A stretch of DNA of 64,000 bases from Delphinapterus leucas (Eukaryota > Chordata > Mammalia > Artiodactyla > Monodontidae): the NCBI RefSeq assembly GCF_002288925.2, contig NW_022098031.1, positions 15,489,274 to 15,553,273 on the forward strand. The letters run 5' to 3'. Under the pieces are notes generated by a model. It did not search any database. It was not told the origin of the DNA and saw only the letters and a program-made list of their open reading frames with translations. Both the position numbers and the translations under genes were made by a program. Numbering within the stretch: the stretch's first letter is position 1; each line of letters opens with the position of its first letter. Positions 23,043-34,247 of the stretch are shown piece by piece.

Positions 23043-23921
23043 ATGAGAAGACAGAGAAAGACACAGCAGATGAAGGAGCAAGATAAAAACCCACCAGACC
23101 TAAAAAATGAAAAGAAAATAGGCAGTCTACCTGGAAAAGAATTCAGAGTAATGATAGTAAAGATATCCAAGATCTTGGAAATTGAATGGAGAAAATACAA
23201 GAAATGTTTAACAAGGACCTAGAAGAACTAAAGAGCAAACAATGATGAACAACACAATAAATGAAATTGAAAATTCTCTACAAGGGATCAATACCTGAGG
23301 CACAAGAACAGATAAGTGACCTGGAAGATAAAATAGTGGAAATAACTACTGCAGAGCAGAATAAAGAAAAAAGAATGAAAAGAATTGAGGACAGTCTCAG
23401 AGACTCTGGGACAACATTAAATGCACCAACATTCGAATTATAGGGGTCCCAGAAGAAGAAGAGAAAAAGAAAAGGACTGAGGAAATATTTGAAGAGATTA
23501 TAGTTGAAAACTTCCCTAATACAGGAAAGGAAATAGTTAATCAAGTCCACCAAGCACAGAGAGTCCCATACAGGATAAATCCAAGGAGAAACACACCAAG
23601 ACACATATTAATCAAACTGTCAAAAATTAAATACAAAGAAAAAATATTAAAAGCAGCAAGGGAAAAACAACAAATAACACACAAGGGAATCCCCATAAGG
23701 ATAACAGCTGATCTTTCAGCAGAAACTCTGCAAGCCAAATGGGACTGGCAGGACATATTTAAAGTGATGAAGGAGAAAAACCTACAACCAACAATACTGT
23801 ACCCAGCAAGGATCTCATTCAGATTCTACAGAGAAATTAAAACCTTACAGACAAGCAAAAGCTAAGAGAGTTCAGCACCACCAAACCACCTTTACAACAA
23901 ATGCTAAAGGACCTTCTCTAG
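23043..23921 (+). pseudogene. L1 ORF1, broken
   Basis: Begins MRRQRKTQQMKEQDKN at an ATG and ends KLREFSTTKPPLQQMLKDLL before tag at 23,919-23,921, the usual C-terminus of this ORF. The protein would be the trimeric L1 RNA chaperone: coiled coil, RRM-like fold, C-terminal domain. A frameshift or small deletion near 23,230 (gagcaaacaatgatgaac) followed by stops breaks the N-terminal half. A segment in another frame runs at 23,261-23,443. The span of 879 bases matches a protein of about 290-300 residues. Close spacing to ORF2 (58 bases) is normal for the family. Confidence 0.85.
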
Positions 23922-23979
23922 GCAAGAAACACAAGAGAAGGAAAAGACCTACAATAACAAACCCCCCAAAATTAAGAAA

Positions 23980-26900
23980 ATGGTGATAGGAACATATATA
24001 TCGATAATTACCTTAAATGTAAATGGATTAAATGCTCCAACCAAAAGACACAGACTGGCTGAATAGATACAAAAACAAGACCCATATATATTCTGTCTAC
24101 AAGAGACCCACTTCAGACCTGGGGGCACATACAGACTGAAAGTGAGGGGATGGAAAAAGATATTCCATGCAAATGGAAATCAAAAGAAAGCTGGAGTAGC
24201 AACTCTCACATCAGACAAAATAGACTTTAAAACAAAGACTATTAGAAGAAACAAAGAAGGACACTACATAATGATCAAAGGATCAATCCAAGAAGAAGAT
24301 ATAACAATTGTAAATATTTATGCACCCAACAGAGGAGCACCTCAGTAAATAAGGCAAATACTAACAGCCATAAGAGGGGAAGTCGACAGTAACACAATCA
24401 TAGTAGGGGACTTTAACACCCCACTTTCACAAAGGGACAGATCATCCAAAATAAAAATAAATAAGGAAACACAAGCTTTACATGATACATTAAACAAGAT
24501 GGAGTTAACTGATATTTATAGGACATTCCATCCAAAAACAACAGAACACACTTTCTTCTCAAGTGCTCATGGAACATTCTCCAGGATAGATCATATCCTG
24601 GGTCACAAATCAAGCCTTGGTAAATTTTAGAAAACTGAAATTGTATCAAGTTCCTTTCCAACCACAATGCTATGAGACAAGATATCAATTATAGGAAAAA
24701 ATGCGTAAAAATTATAAACACATGGAGGCTAAACAATACACTACTTAATAACCAAGATATCTCTGAAGAAATCAAAGAGGAAATCAAAAAATACCTAGAA
24801 ACAAATGAAAATGAAAACACGATGACCCAAAACCTATGGGATGCAGCAAAAGCAGTTCTTAGGGGGAAGTTTATAGCAATACAATCCTACCTTAAGAAAC
24901 AAGAAACATCTCCAATAAACAACCTACCTTACACCTAAAGCAACTAGAGAAAGAAGAACAAAAAAAACCCAAAGTTAGCAGAAGGAAAGAAATCATAAAG
25001 ATCAGATCAGAAGTAAATGAAAAAGAAATGAAGAAAACAATAGCAAAAATCAATAAAACTAAAAGCTGGTTCTTTGAGAAGATAAACAAAATTGATAAAC
25101 CATTAGCCAGACTCATCAAGAAAAAAAAGGAGAAGACTCAAGTCAATAGAAATAGAAAGGAAAAGGGAGAAGTAACAACTGACACTGCAGAAATACAAAG
25201 GATCATGAGAGATTACTACAAGCAACTATATGCCAATAAAATGGACAACCTGGAAGAAATGGGCAAATTCTCAGAAGGGCACAACCTTCCGAGACTGAAC
25301 CAGGAAGAAATAAAAAATATGAACAGACCAATCACAAGCACTGAAATTGAAACTGTGATTAAAAATCTTCCAACAAACAAGCACCCAGGACCAGATGGCT
25401 TCACAGGCGAATTCTATCAAACATTTAGAGAAGAGCTAACACCTATCCTTCTCAAACTCTTCCAAAATATAGCAGAGGGAGGAACATTCCCATGCTCATT
25501 CTATGAGGCCACCATCGCCCTGATACCGAAACCAGACAAAGATGTCACAAAGAAAGAAAACTACGGGCCAATATCACTGATGAACATAGATGCAAAAATC
25601 CTCAACAAAATACTAGCAAACAGAATCCAACAGCACATTAAAAGGATCATACACCATGATCAAGTGGGGTTTATCCCAGAAATGCAAGGATTCTTCAATA
25701 TACGTAAATCAATCAATGTGATACACCATATTAACAAATTAAAGGAGAAAAACCATATGATCATCTCCAGAGATGCAGAGAAAGCTTTCAACAAAATTCA
25801 ACACCCATTTGATAAAAACTCTCCAGAAAGTAGGCATAGAGGGAACTTTCCTCAACAGAATAAAGGCCATATATGACAAACCCACAGCCAACATCATCCT
25901 CAAAGGTGAAAAACTGAAACCATTTCCACTAAGATCAGGAACAAGACAAGGTTGCCCACTCTCACCACTATTATTCAATGTAGTTTTGGAAGTTTTAGCC
26001 ACAGCAATCAGAGAAGAAAAAGAAATAAAAGGAATCCAAATCGGAAAAGAAGAAGTAAAGCTGTGACTGTTTGCAGATGACATGATACTATACATAAAGA
26101 ATCCTAAAGATGCTACCAGAAAACAGCTAGAGCTAATCAATGTATTTGGTAAAGTAGCAGGAAACAAAATTAATGCACAGAAATCTCTTGCATTCCTATA
26201 CACTAATGATGCAAAATCTGAAAGTGAAATTAAGAAAACACTCCCATTTACCACTGCAACAAAAAGAATAAAATATCTACGAATAAACCTACCTAAGGAG
26301 ACAAAAGACCTGTATGCAGAAAATTATAAGACACTGATGAAAGAAATTAAAGATGATACAAATAGATGGAGAGATATACCATGTTCTTGAATTGGAAGAA
26401 TCAACACTGTGAAAATGACTATACTACCCAAAGCAACCTACAGTTTCAATGCAATCCCTATCAAACTACCACTGGCATTTTTCACAGAACTAGAACAAAA
26501 AATTTCACACTTTGTATGGAAACACAAAAGACCCCGAATAGCCAAAGCAATCTTGAGAAAGAAAACGGAGCTGGAGGAATCAGGCTCCTGGACTTCAGAC
26601 TATACTACAAAGCTATAGTAATCAAGATAGTATCGTACTGGCACAAAAACAGAAATATAGATCAATGGAACAGGATAGAAAGCCCAGAGATAAACCCACG
26701 CACATATGGTCACCTTAACTTTGATAAAGGAGGCAAGAATATACAGTGGAGAAAAGACAGCCTCTTCAATAAGTGGAGCTGGGAAAACTGGACAGCTACA
26801 TGTAAAAGAATGAAATTAGAACACTCCCTAACACCACACACAAAAATAAACTCCAAATGGATTAAAGACCTAAATTTAAGGCCAGACACTATCAAACTCT

Positions 26901-27791
26901 TAGAGGAAAACATAATCAGAAGACTCTCTGACATAAATCACAACAAGATCCTTTTTGACCCACCTCCTAGAGAAATGGAAATAAAAACAAAAATAAACAA
27001 ATGGGACCTAATGAAACTTAAAAGCTTTTGCACAGCAAACGAAACCATAAACAAGATCAAAAGACAACCCTCAGAATGGGAGAAACTATTTGCAAATGAA
27101 GCAACTGACAAAGGATTAATCTCCAAAATTTACAAGCAGCTCATGCAGCTCAATATCCAAAAAACAAACAGCCCAATCCAAAAATGGGCAGAAGACCTAA
27201 ATAGACATTTCTCCAAAGAAGATATACAGATTGCCAACAAACACAGGAAAGAATGCTCAACATCATTAATCATTAGAGAAATGCAAATCAAAACTACAAT
27301 GAGATATCATCTCACACCAGTCAGAATGGCCATCATCAAAAAATCTAGAAACAATAAATGCTGGAGAGGGTGTGGAGCAAAGGGAACCCTCTTGCACTGT
27401 TGGTGGGAATGTAAATTGATACAGCCACTATGGAGAACAGTACGGAGGTTCCTTAAAAAGCTAAAAATAGAACTACCATACGACCCAGCAATCCCACTAC
27501 TGGGATTATACCCCGAGAAAACTAATTCAAAAAGAGTCATGTACCACAATGTTCATTGCAGCTCTATTTCCAACAGCAAGGACATGGAAGCAACCTAAGT
27601 GTCCATCAACAGATGAATGGATAAAGAAGATGTGGCACATATATACAATGGAATATTACCCAGCCATAAAAAGAAACGAAATTGAGTTATTTGTAGTGAG
27701 GTGGATGGACCTAGAGTCTGTCATACAGAGTGAAGTAAGTCAGAAAGAGAAAAACAAATACCGTATGCTAACACATATATATGGAATCTAA
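23980..27791 (+). pseudogene. L1 ORF2 (endonuclease/reverse transcriptase), broken
   Basis: Starts MVIGTYISIITLNVNGLNAP and ends HIYGI, about 1,270 codons, the normal length. The endonuclease part shows NVNGLN and QETHF. The reverse transcriptase contains [34 protein letters not shown] and FADDM at about 26,070. The C-terminal motif [18 protein letters not shown] keeps the CX3CX7HX4C spacing at about 27,360-27,410. Breaks seen: tag for Trp at 24,064-24,066, taa at about 24,346, frameshifts near 24,650, 24,920 and 25,830, and tga just before FADDM. The longest intact stretch is 26,366-27,598, 410 codons. Confidence 0.9.
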
Positions 27792-28191
27792 AAAAAAAAG
27801 GTCATGAAGAACCTAGGGGCAAGACGGGAATAAAGACACAGACCTACTAGAGAATGGACTTGAGGATACGTGGAGCGGGAAGGGTGAGCTGGGACGAAGT
27901 GAGCGAGTGGCATGGACATATATACACTATCAAAAGTAAAACAGATAGCTAGTGGGAAGCAGCCGCATAGCACAGGGAGATCAGCTCGGTGCTCTGTGAC
28001 CACCTAGAGGGGTGGGATAGGGAGGGTGGGAGGGAGGGAGACGCAAGAGGGAAGAGATATGGGGACATATGTTTAGGTATAACTGATTCACTTTGTTATA
28101 AAGCAGAAACTAACACACCACTGTAAAGCAATTATACTCCAATAAAGATGTTAAAAAAAAAAAAAAAAAAAACAAGGACTGGATATTGGGA

Positions 28192-28261
28192 AGAGAGAGA
28201 AAAGGAGAGTAAGAGATACCAGGAGTTCTCATGATACCCATTACTCTTTATGCTTGTGATA
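28192..28261. other. short unassigned stretch
   Basis: Sequence between the L1 target-site duplication and a MIR. Nothing recognised. Confidence 0.4.
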
Positions 28262-28446
28262 CATTTGATAGCTCCTTTAATTCTCACCACAACGCTACGT
28301 CATTGGAATTATTATTCCATTTTTAGAGATAAGGAAACAGAGCCTCCGAGAATTGAACCACCTTGCAAAGGTCTTAAAGTTAGCACGCAGACCTAATTAT
28401 GCCTGAGTCAGAAAGCCCATGCACTTTCCTAATCATTGTGCTACCT
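28262..28446 (-). mobile_element. MIR SINE
   Basis: Antisense MIR: tcctttaattctcaccacaa, ttccatttttagagataagg, aaacagagcctccgagaatt and cctaatcattgtgctacc. Confidence 0.75.
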
Positions 28447-29474
28447 TCCTTGGGAGGTTAGGAAAATGCTGATGGCTCTGTCAAAGCGGAGGGAAGCTGA
28501 TTGGTGAAAGTCTGAATGTGCTAAATTTGAGACTAACAGAGTAGCAGCTCTGTGGAGGTATGTGGTATTATCTAATGGATCTTACATCTTTATTAAATCT
28601 TCCACAGTCTACCCTTATTAGTGCAGATCTTTGTGGACAACTCTGCTTTATTATTTAACATTTCTTCAGATAAGCTTAGAGATCGCAGACTATGTGCGGG
28701 CAAAATGAATGTATTTTTAAAATTGAATAAAAATAACTGTATTCCTTTAAAAAGCACTTGGCCTACATTTTGGGCCTCGGAAGCTTGGCTGCTTATAATT
28801 CCATGTGCATAAGGCAGTAGGATTCAAGAAAGACAGACTAGTGCTAGGCAAAAAAAAAAAAAAAAAAAGCATCCAGTTAGAAAAACAAAATCCACTCAAA
28901 GATTATAAAGATACAAAATGTTAGCCTATGTAGAAGGAAGGTGTTTGGCTTCTTCCTCAGACCCAACAGTAAAACTAACATTCAACGTCCACCAATGCAG
29001 AGGAAAGCAGTGGTGTTATTTCCGTCTGAAAAGAACATGTTCTAGCTCACAGCAATCTTGAAACCCAGCACAGAAAACAATATCACACTCAGGCTGTTGC
29101 ACATCTATTAAATTCTAAAACTATACTCTTCCCTCATCCTTCTCTGACAGGGGCACCACCCAGCCTGAAGGTGGAGGTCTGTAATCAGTAAAGATACACT
29201 CAACACTTTGCTAGGTGAGTCATTATTCTGTTTCAAGGCACATTACACAGTGTTCTAATGAACCCAAGTTATCCTGGAACAAAAAATAAAACTTTGACTA
29301 AATCTGTGCATCCAGGAGATTTTTCTGTGTAGCCAGGAAACGTCACCATAGAGGCCCCCTCGCTTCCTCTGCCAGGCTAGTCATTACCTCGCCTGAGGCA
29401 CGTTGCATGTTGATCTGAGGGCGAAAGTTGAAGAAAATCTCTGAAGAAAATCTTTGACTTATAAGTCTGTAAAT
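28447..29474. other. single-copy DNA with an A19 run
   Basis: No named repeat or exon. A run of about 19 A occurs at 28,850-28,868 and may be an orphan retroposon tail, though no SINE body precedes it. A 15-base direct repeat, ctgaagaaaatct-like, occurs just before 29,452. Confidence 0.4.
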
Positions 29475-29720
29475 ATGGGACTTATCATATCCAGGAAACG
29501 TCATGAGAGTTGTTATAACAGGAACTATTGGCCCTCTGGGAAACTGCAGGATTTCTTGGATTCAGTTTTTGAATATGAGCCAGAGGCAGATCTAAACCAA
29601 GAAATAGGGATTGATGACGAGAGAAAGAACCTTTCTTCTCTAAGAATATTTCTACCGAAAAGCCCTGATGATTCTGATTATTTGTCTTTCTGTTTACCTT
29701 TCCGTTTCTTAAATACGTAG
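29475..29720 (+). CDS. unassigned 81-codon ORF (candidate only)
   Basis: I do not recognise this protein. It starts at an ATG in a good Kozak setting (A at -3, G at +4). The N-terminus is MGLIISRKRHES, which fits the N-myristoylation pattern Gly2, Ser6 and basic residues after it. A central acidic stretch follows (FEYEPEADLNQEIGIDDERK). No membrane segment or catalytic motif is visible. It lies in sequence that I do not recognise as repeat, just upstream of L2 fragments. It may be a chance ORF, a lost retrogene or an exon; nearby splice sites and a promoter were not convincing. A longer reading from 29,454 would use TTG and is not preferred. Confidence 0.2.
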   Translation: MGLIISRKRHESCYNRNYWPSGKLQDFLDSVFEYEPEADLNQEIGIDDERKNLSSLRIFLPKSPDDSDYLSFCLPFRFLNT

Positions 29721-29819
29721 CATAGCTATTACCAGGTTCTATCTAATCCGTTAATGAAAGCAGGTCGGAATTTCACTCTCTTCTGTGACATGCCAGTTGA
29801 GATGAAATTTATTTTAACA

Positions 29820-30290
29820 TGGCCTGCCCGCTTACCCTTCCTACCTTATTCCTCGTCCTACCACCCGTTGCACCATAAATTCAAGCCACTAAAAACTCAG
29901 CTATCCTATTTGAGTCTTTGCGCAAGCTGTTCCCACTGACTGGAGTGACCTGGCAAGACTCCAGTTTATTTGAGAGGCTAATTCTTACTCATCCTTCAAA
30001 ATTCAGCTCAGAGTCATAACTCCAGGCTGCCCTCCCTGGGCCCCTCTGACTCCCAAGTAAGAGGTCGTTCCCCTTCTGTGCTCCATAAGCAATGTCTGCT
30101 CACCCCTCCCATAGCACGGATGCTGAATAACATTTGTCCATTACTGCATCTAGTACTACCACTAGACTGTGAGTTCTCTGAGGCCAAGGACAGTGTCTAT
30201 TACACTAGGATCCCCAAGATACCATATATGTACTATTTAGCACCTAATAATCACTAGTAAATGTTATAGGATGAATACATGATTAAATAC
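29820..30290 (+). mobile_element. L2 LINE, 3' region
   Basis: Shows the sense-strand L2 tail: gagtctttgcgcaagctgtt, catccttcaaaattcagctc, gactgtgagttctctgaggc, aaggacagtgtct and a degraded ggatgaatacatg end. It spans roughly 470 bases of the non-coding end of L2. Confidence 0.75.
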
Positions 30291-30389
30291 AATTCAATAC
30301 ATACTTGAAAGCAACAATCTGCTATTAGAGAGTTAATACAACCCAAGTAGACACATCATAATGAGGTGTGATCTAAATAACAAATTTGC

Positions 30390-30620
30390 TTCTATGATAG
30401 ACTTTTCTGCTTCCAAGCTCGCCCTCATCATCCTTTTTCACTCCGCCACAGAATGCTCTTTCTGAACAAAACTCATTGTGTGCATGGCCCTTCATGATCT
30501 GGCCTGGATTACTTCTCTGGTTTTGTTCCTCCCACAAGCCTCCTCCTAAACCCCATTATGACCATACTCAGAGCACAATGCAATCACTCCTTCACAATGC
30601 CCACATACAAAAAGCACCAA
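30390..30620 (+). mobile_element. L2 LINE fragment
   Basis: Contains atggcccttcatgatctggc, ttgttcctcccacaagcctc and neighbouring phrases from the part of L2 just upstream of that at 29,820. Because its order is reversed relative to that piece, it is a separate fragment. Confidence 0.65.
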
Positions 30621-30714
30621 GTCAATGTTTAATAAGTAGAAAAGGCCAAGCATTCTGTGATGTACTAAAGCTTGTAGATTGCAACTGAGTGGGAAAATCT
30701 TGGCTACATTTAGG

Positions 30715-31830
30715 TCCAATAACCTCCTATATGCCAGGCACTGAGTAAGGTGCCAGGCACTGAGTAAGGTACCAGGAGAATAAAGATGTACTCCGAATCT
30801 ACTATATAATGCGGTAAAGAAGACACATAAGAGATAACTTATTTTTTAATAAATTCAATAAAATAAATTGAATATAGTAAAGTAAAACTTTGCACAGTTC
30901 AGAAAAGATGAGAAGATGATTCTTGAGCAAATCCTGAAGGATGAATGTCTATCAGTTTAAGAAAGGGCACTTCAGGCAAAGGGCATGGCGGTATGAGACA
31001 GTACAGTATAAGCTACAAGCTATGAGTGATAGAATCAAGGGATGGTGGTGACGTGAACTAAAACAATCACACTAGAGATGGAGCGGAGGGGCTCAATTCA
31101 GGAAATATATAGACCTAGGATCAGTATCCTTGATGATGATGGAATTGGGGAGGAGGGGGAGAGAGGAAGGTGATGACATGTGGAGAAGGAACAGGTGTGG
31201 AGTGGGACGGGCAAGGAAATGAGTTCCAGTCCCAGCACACAGAGTTTAGATGTCTGGGGTGCCTCAAGTCACCATAAGCTGTAGACAGTTTGGTATATAA
31301 GCAGATGTGTGCCGTGGGCAGTTTGATATACAACCCAGGTTCTTATAATCAGAGTGGGAAATCTAAGACCATAAAAGAAAATGAGATTGCTTGAGGACAG
31401 CATGTACAGAAGAAGAAGCAAAGAACCAAGAACAGAGCTCAGGGTCATAGGGAAGAGGCAGGGGGGTAGCCCAGGAAGATGGTCAAAGGAAACAGGAAGA
31501 AGTTGCGTAACCAGGGGTGAGTAGCTGATCAAAGTCAAGGACGTAGAGCTTGAAGGAAGAAATCGAGAGTGAAAATTGCAGTAGAGTAGTCCAACAAGAT
31601 AAAGGCAGGAAAATGGCCATCAGGTTTGGCAAGATGAATGCCATCGGCAGGGAGGATTCCATGGGACGATGGGGCTGAGGCCAAATTGCAGAGAACTGAT
31701 ACATGAAGAGCAGGTGAGGAAGGGGAGACAGTGAGTGTGGGATGACCCTTAAAGAAGCTGAATGAGAAGGGAAGAAAAAGAAAGAGGGTAATACTGGAGG
31801 TGGGCAGGGAAAAGAAACGGTGGTTCCACA
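30715..31830 (-). mobile_element. L2 LINE, antisense, with reverse transcriptase remnant
   Basis: The antisense L2 tail starts tatgccaggcactgagtaag. It is followed by gagcaaatcctgaaggatga and gggcacttcaggcaaagggc from the non-coding part. Further right, the text around 31,510-31,650 is the antisense of the L2 reverse transcriptase region in diverged form. This explains the long minus-strand frame at 31,483-32,103, which is broken L2 coding sequence at best. A perfect 19-bp tandem duplication lies at 30,732-30,769. Confidence 0.6.
30732..30769 (+). repeat. tandem duplication of 19 bp
   Basis: Two exact head-to-tail copies of tgccaggcactgagtaagg, 30732-30750 and 30751-30769, followed by a partial third (taccagg). 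It lies inside an ancient L2 tail, so the duplication is much younger than its host. Confidence 0.95.
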
Positions 31831-31949
31831 GTCACAGGAAAAATTAGAAGACAGGAGAGTTAGGAGCATGTTGGGAACTGGGGAGGAGAAACCAATAAAC
31901 CAAACAAACAAAAAGGAAAAAAGAGTAATGCTCACTAAAAATGAGCTCC

Positions 31950-32042
31950 TTGGTGCCTTGGATTGTGTCTTTTTCTTTTCTTCTCCTTCAGTCTCAGCAC
32001 AGTGCCTGACACACAAGTACCCAAGGTCTGCTAAATGAATAC
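31950..32042 (+). mobile_element. L2 LINE, 3' end
   Basis: Sense L2 tail: tgccttggattgtgtctttt, cagcacagtgcctgacacac and aaatgaatacgcgag. Confidence 0.6.
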
Positions 32043-32588
32043 GCGAGTAAATGATGACGCAACATCCCCGAGGAAACCAGCAGAAAGTCACCAAGGGCCT
32101 CAAGTGAGACTGACCTTGAACATGGAAAAAGACACCACATCCTCTGAAATAGAAAGATATGAGGGAAAAACAGATTTCTACACTAGAGCTTTCTCACACT
32201 GATAGATTAACTTCCGGACTCGCAAATGCAAGTATTTAAAATCTGCTAATTCATTGTTATGTGCTATTATGTTATGTACTCTTTCAACACTTCTTGAATG
32301 GAAGGCAAAATACATTCTTTCTGGCCTTCTGATCTATATTTCTATCATATTACTCCTTAAAAGACACTAAGACCCTTAAGAATATAAACCTTGACCTTTT
32401 CTTACTTTATTTTTTAAAATAAATGATCTAGCAGACAAGGGGAAATTGATGATGCATCAGAAAGAACCTGACTGGGGTTCTGGCCAATTACTAGATAAGT
32501 AATAAGCAATGTCTTTGAGAAGTTGAGGGTTGATGAGATTTAGGAGCCAAGTGGAGGGACTGGGCTAAAACAGGGAGGAACCATCAGT
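32043..32588. other. single-copy DNA, nothing recognised
   Basis: No named repeat, exon or regulatory signal. Confidence 0.4.
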
Positions 32589-33173
32589 TTGTCCATCATA
32601 TCCTCCTCCGTTAAGTCATCGAGACTTCTCGGCTATCAGATTGACTGTTGTGGTAACACAGCGCTTGTGTTCAAATCACCCTCATTTTACTTAATAATGG
32701 CCCAGAGAAGCTGTAAAGTGCTTCCTTTAAGTGAAAAGGGGAAAGCTCTCGACTTAATAAGGAAAAATAAAATTGAGTGCTGACGTTGCTAAGATCTACG
32801 ATAAGAACAAATCTATCTATGAAACTGTGAAGAGGAAAAGAGAAATTTGTGCTAGTTTTGATGTTGAACCTCAAACTGCATAATAAGTGCTTAAGATGGA
32901 AAAGGCAATCAATTTGTACAATAAGATATTCTGAGAGAGAGAGGGAGAGAGCACATTCACATAAACTTTATTACAGTACATAGTTATAATTGTTCTATTT
33001 TATTATTAGTTATTGCTGTTAGTTTCTTACTGTGCCTAATTCATAAAATAAACTTTATCATATGTATCCATAGAAAACAACATAGTAAATATAGGGGTTA
33101 GGACTGTCCGTGCTTGTAGGCATCTACTCAGGGTCTTCGAACATATACCCCACAGATAAGGGGGGAAACTGTA
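32589..33173 (+). mobile_element. Tigger-type (pogo) DNA transposon, internally deleted
   Basis: The left half (gtggtaacacagcgcttgtg, cattttacttaataatggcc) is the leader and start of a Tigger transposase gene. The right half (ttctattttattattagtta, ctgtgcctaattcataaaat) ends in the terminal repeat agataaggggggaaactgta at about 33,154-33,173. Almost the whole transposase is missing between the halves. The left terminal repeat is not clear. Confidence 0.7.
32695..32925 (+). pseudogene. Tigger transposase N-terminal remnant
   Basis: The plus-strand frame reads VLPLSEKGKALDLIRKNKIE near 32,720-32,783. It corresponds to the first helix-turn-helix of the CENP-B/pogo-type DNA-binding domain. The similarity then continues in other frames (aagatctacgataagaacaa, gaagaggaaaagagaaattt) to about 32,925. 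A stop at 32,781-32,783 and frameshifts break it, and the second helix-turn-helix and DDE catalytic core are absent. It cannot encode an active transposase, and there is no sign of domestication. Confidence 0.65.
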
Positions 33174-33867
33174 TATAAATAACTGAAACAATATTTACTC
33201 TTGTTATGTGCTATGAACTCCACCCAGCTCTATCCTGTTCTCACCTGTTTAGTTTTTTCAGTACACAATTTGAAAAACAAGGGTCTAGAAAAGTGGAAGA
33301 AGGCAATGGACTAGAGAGATGAAGTGGGACCGCCAGGCAGCAGGGAGGGTCCACTCGAGATTAATGGGGATAAATTTCACATGAGCCCAGGAGTCATGGT
33401 TGTAGGGTTATCCGTCATGTTCAGCTGCAAGGACGCAGGCATGGAGTAGGCTGAGAGTTAGATTTAACTAGGACTGGGGCTTTCCAGGCACCTGTACTGA
33501 AGGATGAAGCAAGGGCATCTGGGAGCTGCAAGGGGGTTGCTATAATGTCAAAGCATGGAATCTAGGACAGGTAAGACTGTAACACGAGGTTAAGATAGAG
33601 AGTTAGAGAAGAAGAAGAGGTGGTCAATCAATGGACTGAAGGTCTGGTGGGGCTGGAAAAGTGAGGACAGCACGTCAGAGAGAGAGAGCTAGCAAAACAG
33701 GATGCAATGGTGGGAAAGTAGGTGCTTGAAACTGAGATTAAGGTAGGAACTAATTTTTGGTAAACACATGGGCAAGGGTGTGACAATGGGAGTGAATGAC
33801 TGGGGTAAGGAAAAGGACAAGATCCCCGGAGAAAAGGAGGTTAAGCAACCAAGAGCAGGGGATGTTG
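33174..33867. other. purine-rich DNA, no repeat named
   Basis: G/A-rich on the plus strand with no coding frame. It may be a decayed ancient repeat, but I could not match it. Confidence 0.4.
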
Positions 33868-33880
33868 AAAAGATCATTTA

Positions 33881-34234
33881 GGGCTTCCCTGGTGGCACAG
33901 TGGTTAAGAATCTGCCTGCCAATGCAGGGGACACGGGTTTGAGCCCTGGTCTGGGAAGATCCCACATGCTGCGGAGCAACTAAGCCCGTGTGCCACAACT
34001 GCTGAGCCTGTGCTCTAGAGCCTGCAAGCTACAACCACTGAGCCCACGTGTCACAACTACTGAAGCCCACACACCTAGAGCCTGTGCTCTGCAACAAGAG
34101 AAGCCACCGCAATGAGAAGCCCGCACACTGCAATGAATAGTAGCCCCCGCTTGCCACAACTAGAGAAAGCTGCGCACACAGCAACAAAGACCCAACGCAG
34201 CCAAAAATAAATAAATAAATTTATTTTTTTTAAA
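33881..34234 (+). mobile_element. CHR-type SINE (long form)
   Basis: Head gggcttccctggtggcacag, B box gggtttgagccc, gccacaactactgaagccca modules and an AAATA tail. A perfect 13-bp TSD, aaaagatcattta, lies at 33868-33880 and 34235-34247. Confidence 0.95.
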
Positions 34235-34247
34235 AAAAGATCATTTA

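Larger units (their letters stand above)
21001..28173 (+). mobile_element. full-length L1 with TSD and poly(A) tail
   Basis: A 7.17-kb cetartiodactyl-type L1 complete from the 5' end (ggaggagcttcaagatggcg) to the tail (aataaagatg followed by 20 A at 28,153-28,172). The flanks aaagactggatattggga (20983-21000) and aaggactggatattggga (28174-28191) differ at one of 18 bases. The parts are a 5' UTR of about 2.0 kb, ORF1, a spacer of about 58 bases, ORF2 and a 3' UTR of about 360 bases. No other repeat has inserted into it. Both ORFs carry stops and frameshifts, so the copy cannot move itself. The same subfamily supplied the tails at 40,176 and 46,934. Confidence 0.95.

Noticed and set aside
22694..23200. 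168-codon minus-strand frame
   Set aside because: Antisense of the AC-rich end of the L1 5' UTR and the start of ORF1, which lacks stops by composition.
31483..32103. 206-codon minus-strand frame, one of the longest not in L1
   Set aside because: It overlaps an antisense L2 fragment on one side and an L2 tail on the other. It has no recognisable domain and reads through low-complexity sequence.
33881..33960. tRNA-like head with A and B box
   Set aside because: It is the tRNA-derived head of a SINE. It cannot fold into a full tRNA and recurs at all CHR copies, so it is not called a tRNA gene.
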